64,000 bases of DNA from Hirundichthys speculiger (Eukaryota; Chordata; Actinopteri; Beloniformes; Exocoetidae). Below, one piece after another: positions 57,503 through 64,000 of the stretch. Position 1 is the first letter of the stretch. Each line of letters opens with the position of its first letter. The stretch lies in the NCBI GenBank assembly GCA_018398805.1, contig JAGFBZ010001902.1, positions 1-64,000 of the forward strand, written 5' to 3'. Under the pieces are notes generated by a model. The model saw only the letters and a program-made list of their open reading frames with translations, had not been told where the DNA came from and ran no database searches. The position numbers and the translations under genes were made by a program.

Positions 57503-60500
57503 AACTGGCTGCTTTCTGAGAGAGTGAAATAGATGAGAGATGAAGGGAGATGAAAAGTTGAAGGGCTACCCAGGCAGGTCTACAAAAAGTAATGAATATC
57601 CCTTGGTGTGGAGCGATTTTGAGGAACTGTCATTCTGAATGAAGTGAGATAAAAATTATATTTCACCCAGATAAAAAAAACCAACCATTACAAAAGTAGA
57701 AAGGACATATGTCTGCCTGATGCCTGCCCTTAATCCAAGACAAGGCCTGACAGCCTGCACCATCAAATGTCAGAGCTGCTGAAGCATCAAAACAGTATGA
57801 TTATATGAAAGAAATAGAAAGGAAACATTCAGTGGAAAGAGTCTGAATGCTTGGAGTGTGGAGTCTAAATTGGTGATTATCTCAACAAATCTATTGTTTT
57901 TTTTTTTGTTTGTTTGTTTTAAGCACCATTTTTTCAGTGTGTAATTAATTTTAAATTTAAAAAAGAATTAAAAGCAGCAATAAACTAAAGAACAAATTTG
58001 AGACTACATCCTGTGACCACAAGGCTATTAGCTTTTAAATTTGCATCACTGCTGTAATCAGTCAAACATGGGGGTCCTACCTACGATTTCTGACTAACTT
58101 TTCTCCCCCCTCACCTCCCCTCTCTCCCTTTTATCAATTCAGTATCTTTTGTATGGAGCAGAATGAACTGAGCAGCCATAGATTTTGCCTTGTGTTGTAG
58201 AAAATAACGTGTCCTTCGGAGAAGAATACTGTCATGCTTCTCATTCTAAAGTCTTAGTGCTTTCGCCTTGAATAAATCATCCACATCTATTGAATCTTTT
58301 TCATTTTGCTACACAAGCCAGCCATTCAGAATGAAAAGAAAAGAGTCTGAATTACTTCAAGCTGGAGAGTTACCTTGCATGGAGAGGAATTAAGGACCAT
58401 TTGCCAATATTGTGGATCAACTATGGTGAGAATAAAAGCTGCATTCTTGTCTTACCTGGCTGGGGAATATAGCCACAATGGACTTCAAACAAGGACCAGC
58501 GTACAATCCACAGACTGATTTTTACTTGAGGGACCTTGGACTTTTCACAACAAACATTTTCCAGCGAAGACAAGCATAAAGGAAAACGTTTGAATAGTCG
58601 TTGTATTACCCTCTTGCCCTTTGTCAGGAAGAATGTAGGCTGTTCATTGTACGTCAGTGGGTGACCTCAATCTCATAAATTATCTGTGTGAGCTGCAAAG
58701 TAAATAGCCGCCTTTGGAGACGGTTATTTTGCATTCTTCATGAGCTATTTCATGGGATTTATCATTCAGAAAGTTTTCTTGCATATTTGTATACTAAGCA
58801 CCTTCAAATTATTATTCATATTTTTTATTCTGTGTATTACTAACACAGAATGGCCAGTGTAACAATGATTTGTATGAAATAAATAATACCCGTGTATTGT
58901 ATGGAGATGATAGAAAATGAAGTTCGAAATGGGTTTTTCTTTTTTTCACCTGTTTTTTCTACAGAAAGGAGAAATGGTAAAAAAAAAAAAAAAAATTCAG
59001 CTTCTGATTTCAAATAAACCTTTAAAGGATGATTCAAAGCAAATATGCAGGTCTGATGTTTTCACAGGAGTCGGCTGACTAACCCTCTTAAAGGTGCCCA
59101 CACTCCCACCTGAGTGACACTCACTTGAGCTCTGCTCCAGTTTCTAGGCCCTCTAACAGCAAGATAAGACTCTTATCACCTCCAGGAGTGAAGATTTGGC
59201 CTCAATCCAAGAGAACCAACGGAGCAGGAAAACCACTGTCTAGACACTTAAAGTGAACCAAAAGCAACAACGCTCTGTTTGACAGGAAACACTAAAGGGC
59301 TGTCGCTGAGGCACGGCAAGTCGTGGAGGCTGTAGTTCAGACAATGACATTGTGCTGGAGCGCCTCAGCAGATCCCCTTTCCTGCAGTCTTTTTTCATCA
59401 CCAGCTAGCATGAAGCCTTTGCAGGTTGCCTGGGCCAGGAGAGGTTTATAGCAAACAAAATGTTATTGTAGAAAGACTCTCATACCAAGACACAAAGATC
59501 ATCCTGCCTTTGTTAAATGTATTTTCTGTACTTGTTTAACCTTTAGTTGCTGCTCTAATGTTAACAGGAATGTATGCACTTATGCATCTTTGTAAACACG
59601 TGTGACATAAAGAAGGGATCTCTTTTCTTTAAGAGAAATTCTTTTTGCACTCATGCTCTGAAGTGTGAGAAAGTGACATTCAAGTGTTTTAAGTCAAGAT
59701 TCAACAACAGACAGTAATGTTGTTGTGTGCCAACTTGTCAGGACACCAGTTTGTTGTTGTAAGGTTCGTCTTAAAAACAAGGCTGAGCAATGAGAGATAG
59801 CAGCTACAGCAGCAGGCTGTAGCATGCAGGATCACAAAGTTGTGTGTGCTAGCACCTTTAGGAACTCACCTGGAGTCCCCAGCCACCCTCTGCCCCCTTG
59901 TGCTTTGTTTATGTAGTGTTAGAAAGAAAAAAAACAGCACACTGATATAGTGCCAGATTACATTCACGATGACTTCCAAAGCAGTGACTGGAAAGCAAAC
60001 AGGGCCTTCGACTCAGAGATGCAAATCTAATGTGGTCTTGAAACTTTCAATTTGGTTTTAACCTGCAGCTCTCTGTAGGATTTGAGTCCTATTATTAGCC
60101 ACATAAATGAGTAAATCTAAACAGAGGATCTTCATTCTAAGAGAATACTGATCAGCATAAGTTTGAATGTTAGAGGACTCACAGTAACAGACCAGAATGA
60201 TAATGTCATGGAGATAAACTGCAAACATCAGGACGATCAAAGCAGGAGCAAGCCCCTACTGATCACTAATGGAGGTTCCCACCACTGCAGCCTGTTTACT
60301 ATCCTCCTTGTTTTAACTACAGAAGTGCTGACGGGGTGAGAGGACTGGAGCTGTGTGGACCACCCATTCTCTCTTTTTTTTTAATCTCGGGGTTTGGCAC
60401 TCATGTTGTATGAACAGATTGCAATGCAGAATCGGAAGGCAAAAAGTCAGCAAAACTTCATCCAGCTGATCCTGGTGTGTATCCTGAAAGCTTTTCATTC

Positions 60501-61370
60501 TCCAGAATATGAATGTGGTGCCTCTCATCATTTGATTGAGCCCTGCCAGACTCAACTACAAGGGGATTCCACCAGCTGCTTGCCTGTGCCACTTATTTTC
60601 AAGACCCACAAGCTCAAAGTGACCAGCAAAGGGATAACCTTTTTAACTGCTTTTTTACTTTTAAGTGATTTAAGAGTGAAACCACAATGGTTTATGGCAT
60701 TTTTTAGAATTAAATAAATGCCACGTCTTTAACATTTAACTCCTTGCTAATGATTTATAGGATTTTATTATTTTTGTTTATTTCATTAACATCCTTCTCT
60801 ACATTGTGGTTTTATTTTAACATGAAACAAATTTGCATGTGACCAGGGTTTCTTCCTGAAGTTTCATTTAAGTTGCTTTGAATGAACAATGACAATTTAA
60901 ATGTTGACACATGACTGTATAAAAAATATGTACTTCTTCAGCATAAACCGCCTATAGCTCAATATAATATTTGCTATTTGGTAGTGCAGACTTGAAAATC
61001 TACCAATATATGAGAAGAGATGGAGAGAGAAAATATCAAATTCAAGTCTATTAGTGCCATCTAGTGGATAGCTGTATTTAATCCACTCCTTCCAGTCCTT
61101 GATTTCAATACTGGGAGGACAATAAACAGATTCTTCTCTAAAGCAAATGCTGGGGGTAGAAGTCAGAAGGGTAAATTTGATTGCAATATAGCTATTACCA
61201 TAAAATGTGCTCCTGTCTTTCATTCTCTCATGTAAAGTCTCATGCTTCTCCCTGTATCCTAGCCTTCCTCTTCTTATCTCATCTGAACAGTATTTCTCTT
61301 TAAATAGACGTGCGTCCTTCCATCCTGGTCCTTAGGACCCATTACCACTACCTTTACAGAGACCCATGCT
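57503..61370. other. No gene seen; possible conserved noncoding sequence at 58130-58780
   Basis: Unique DNA without repeats that I recognise. The stretch 58130-58780 is free of simple repeats and of balanced composition (for example caaagtaaatagccgccttt), which is how conserved enhancers often look, but the sequence alone cannot prove it. The minus-strand open frame at 60897-61223 is not supported. Confidence 0.35.
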
Positions 61371-61448
61371 CTGGATCTCTGTAAAGCGCCTAGAGACGAT
61401 TGACATTATAACAGACACTATACAAATAAAATTGAATTGAATTGAATT
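61371..61448 (-). repeat. Fragment of dispersed repeat (TTTGTATAG family)
   Basis: On the minus strand it reads attcaattcaattcaatttt, then atttgtatagtgtctgttat and gtctctaggcgctttacaga, matching the first 75 bases of the copy at 30339. Confidence 0.75.
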
Positions 61449-62079
61449 ACCCTACATGTTTTAGATGTTTCTCTGCTCTAAAACACCTGATTCAAATGAA
61501 TGGATCACCATCAGCTTGTCACCAAGGTCTCCACAGATCAGTCAGTGACCCATTAGTTTGAGCAAAATGTGTTAGGATGGGTGAAACATCTGTAACATGC
61601 AGGGCAGTGGGTTCTGGGGACCTGGACTAAAGAATAGATGCAAGATACTTTACATACTCAAAACTGCCTATTCAATTTCACTTGAAGTTTTTTCTGACTT
61701 TACATCTGTGTCATAGATTTGGTCTTGCAGGATAAAAAATGCAATAGATAGGGGGGAAAACACACTTCAGCAATCAAAAGTTTAAAAGGGTTGGTAGGTA
61801 TCAATGGTTCTTTTTCATTTCATCCTCACTGCCTGTAGCAGTAAACAAAGTGAGTAAAGGTACCAATATTCACTTATTGAGTAGTTGAGAGCCGCTCGTG
61901 GAGGCCAGGGCATGTGGTTTCACGTCTAGCAGAATAAGAGATTACATCTGAGGGGGCAGATGTAACAGACACTGTATAAGACAGTTTAACTGTTGCAACA
62001 ACCTACTGGGAAAGCCTGTGCTTAAACAGCACCTGTCCCTTGTATTTCCTGCCATAGCACACAGTTTCTCCAGAGAGAG
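61449..62079. other. No gene seen
   Basis: Unique sequence; a possible further decayed SINE lies just before 62080. Confidence 0.4.
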
Positions 62080-62186
62080 AGCTGTTGTGGGAGTGTGCTG
62101 GTGTGAACTGGTAAATGAGAAACATTGTAAAGTGCTTTGAAAAACCTTGACAAGGTTAAAAAGTGTAAGACCATTTACCATTTACT
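62080..62186 (+). mobile_element. SINE 3' tail fragment
   Basis: Contains a gtgtgctggtgtgaactggt segment, ttgtaaagtgctttgaaaaa (62126-62145) and the ending ccatttaccatttac (62171-62185), as in the inverse tail at 7617-7727. No A or B box is seen upstream, so it is a 5'-truncated copy. Confidence 0.6.
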
Positions 62187-64000
62187 CTGTCACTGTTTCA
62201 CTTGTGTCCTGTGGGCTTTGAGTGAATCCTTGACAATGTCAGTGACATCCAGTGGTAGATTTCATTTGTAGCCTGATTCCCTTCAAGGGGTGAAGTCTTC
62301 TGGCACCACGCAAGAATTAGTGCCAGAACGGTACATTACTGTCTCCCAGTGATGTCTACCCATTAGCCTTGTGTCTATGTGGTAATGGTTAACAGATGAA
62401 GATGCCACATAAGCCTTCAATGCTGAGGGAACCTGGCCAGCTTAATAAAACACTGTGGAAGAATCTCAGTATCTCTTCCAAAGGACACGGCAAACTTAGT
62501 TAACTGAAAAGTTTGACCACCCAATGACTTTCAGATTTTCTACTACGTTCACATTTATTTGGCTGAACAACTCTCCTGGAGAGCTAGTCTCAAGTTCATG
62601 GCTCGTACTAAGCATTCAAAACAGCAGGCCTGAGATGAGGGTTCATTGCCCCCAATGCTATTACCCCAAGCCTCTGAAGTCTCGCTTGACTGTTTCTAGT
62701 GTATCAGAGCTCTCTCAGCATCTGGCCCAAAACTGCTGGCCTGGCACCTCTGGAAGCTTTTGTAGAGTTGGCATACGATCAGACATACACGTCTGTCCCA
62801 GCTCCACCTAACATCGTGTGACAAGGCTGGACATCAGATGGCAAAGTTTTCTTGACGTCAGACCACTGACATAACAGGTTGCATCATTTGCCATCTCGGC
62901 AGAGCCATGTACACACTTACCTATGTGTATTTTTGTGTTTAAGGCTAGGTCATGAAAGTGACAGCATACCTTAGCAACTAGAACTTCCAGCGAACTTACT
63001 AGGTTTTCCATATTTCAGTGCAAGCAACCAAAAACCAGTCAGTCAGGCTAATCTAACCATGAATGAAACCACTTCCTGAATTAATCCTGAAGCCAATAAA
63101 GATAAGCCTGGATTGCGGCTTAGCAATCAACCGTGATTGAAACAGTCAGAAGAACAATATAATGTTGAAACATTATCAAGGAAAAAATAGCCAACAGACA
63201 GGCAAATCTAACCTGCTGCAAATCACTGTGTATTAGTTAAGCAGTTAATACACTACTACTTCTAAAGTAACTCTCCAATGGGAAGTTGGAGGAATCAACC
63301 AGTACTACAAACTGTTTAAAACAAGTACTGTACCTAGTTAACAGACCAGCACAAGAAAACAATGCTTGAAAATCTCTAGACAGTAAGAAAGAAGGAGAGG
63401 TAAGGATAGCTTGTCTACCACAGAGAGTATAATGTTTGAGAAATATCATCATTAAAAGACAACGCTTTTAGTGTGAAAGCACATACATTCAGTTTGACCA
63501 AAGTTCTGAGTTTCATAGATAAAGGTCAGGCATTACTAACGAACAGAAGGAGTTTAGCGGTGGAGTTGCACACAAGTGCAGTCCAAGAGAGTTAGATCCA
63601 GTGCTTTGTGTTCTTACTTTCAGTATAAATTCAGTCCTTGAACAGTTCTGCTCACCACAAAAGTCAAAATGTGCTGCAGCTGTGAAATAACCTCGTACTG
63701 AAATACATTATTTAGAAAATCATGTTTGGTGCCACAGGAGAAAATGCAGTTTGTGTCCTTCAGCAAAAAGACATTGATTCTTATGTTACTTGTAGTAATA
63801 GTTCTAAATAGTTTGTGTTTTACAATGAGACAGCAAGAACACCCAAAAAGTTGGGATAACCTCTAAAAAGTTATCACTCATTTTGTCACAGTCACACTAA
63901 GTGCTGCGTGACTGTATTCTTGAATGCAGTTATTTTCTTGACCATGAACACACAGAAAAAGTGATGTCCAAGAACATAAATCAGTAGATTATATTTTGTG
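62187..64000. other. No gene seen
   Basis: Unique sequence to the right edge. No open frame with recognisable homology. Confidence 0.4.

Overview
This is vertebrate, almost certainly teleost fish, nuclear DNA. Coding density is close to nil, the sequence is AT-rich and full of microsatellites. The recognisable content is a typical fish repeat set: L1, L2 and a third LINE lineage, Ty3/gypsy and BEL/Pao LTR elements, tRNA-derived SINEs, a hAT-type MITE, and several dispersed repeats common in ray-finned fishes. I found no host protein-coding gene that I can name. The window reads as intergenic or deep intronic sequence. The species cannot be fixed from this sequence.

Layout. 1-1105: L1 ORF2 remnant on the minus strand, running off the left edge. 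1.1-12.2 kb: mostly unique AT-rich DNA with simple repeats and a SINE cluster near 7.45 kb. 12.2-13.6 kb: decayed minus-strand LINE. 14.9-24.8 kb: the main structure, an old Ty3/gypsy element cut in its RNase H region by a young BEL/Pao element with 439-bp LTRs and a 5-bp ATGGG target duplication. 25.7-25.9 kb: long TA tract. 27.1-27.3 kb: minus-strand tRNA-derived SINE. 30.3-30.7 kb: dispersed repeat. 31.8-34.1 kb: minus-strand LTR plus a gag-like reading frame that holds a 36-bp (12-residue) minisatellite. 34.1-34.7 kb: CpG-rich block with promoter-like features. 35.1-36.4 kb: L2-type LINE. 37.6-37.8 kb: fragment of a related LTR. 41-52 kb: (GGAT)n-tailed repeats, an unidentified open frame, and a 2.2-kb terminal-inverted-repeat element packed with GACGTC subrepeats (47.1-49.3 kb) that retains a piece of a coding exon. 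53.0-53.4 kb: hAT-like MITE with an 8-bp duplication. 53.4-64 kb: largely unique DNA with a few repeat fragments.

How the parts relate. The history can be read from nesting. The gypsy copy was already integrated when the BEL/Pao element landed in it. The BEL/Pao LTRs differ at one base, so that insertion is recent, yet its gag-pol frame is interrupted at least six times. The best candidates for something little described are the GACGTC-rich transposon, the minisatellite-bearing gag-like frame with a self-compensating indel pair, and the mismatch between LTR identity and coding decay in the BEL/Pao copy.
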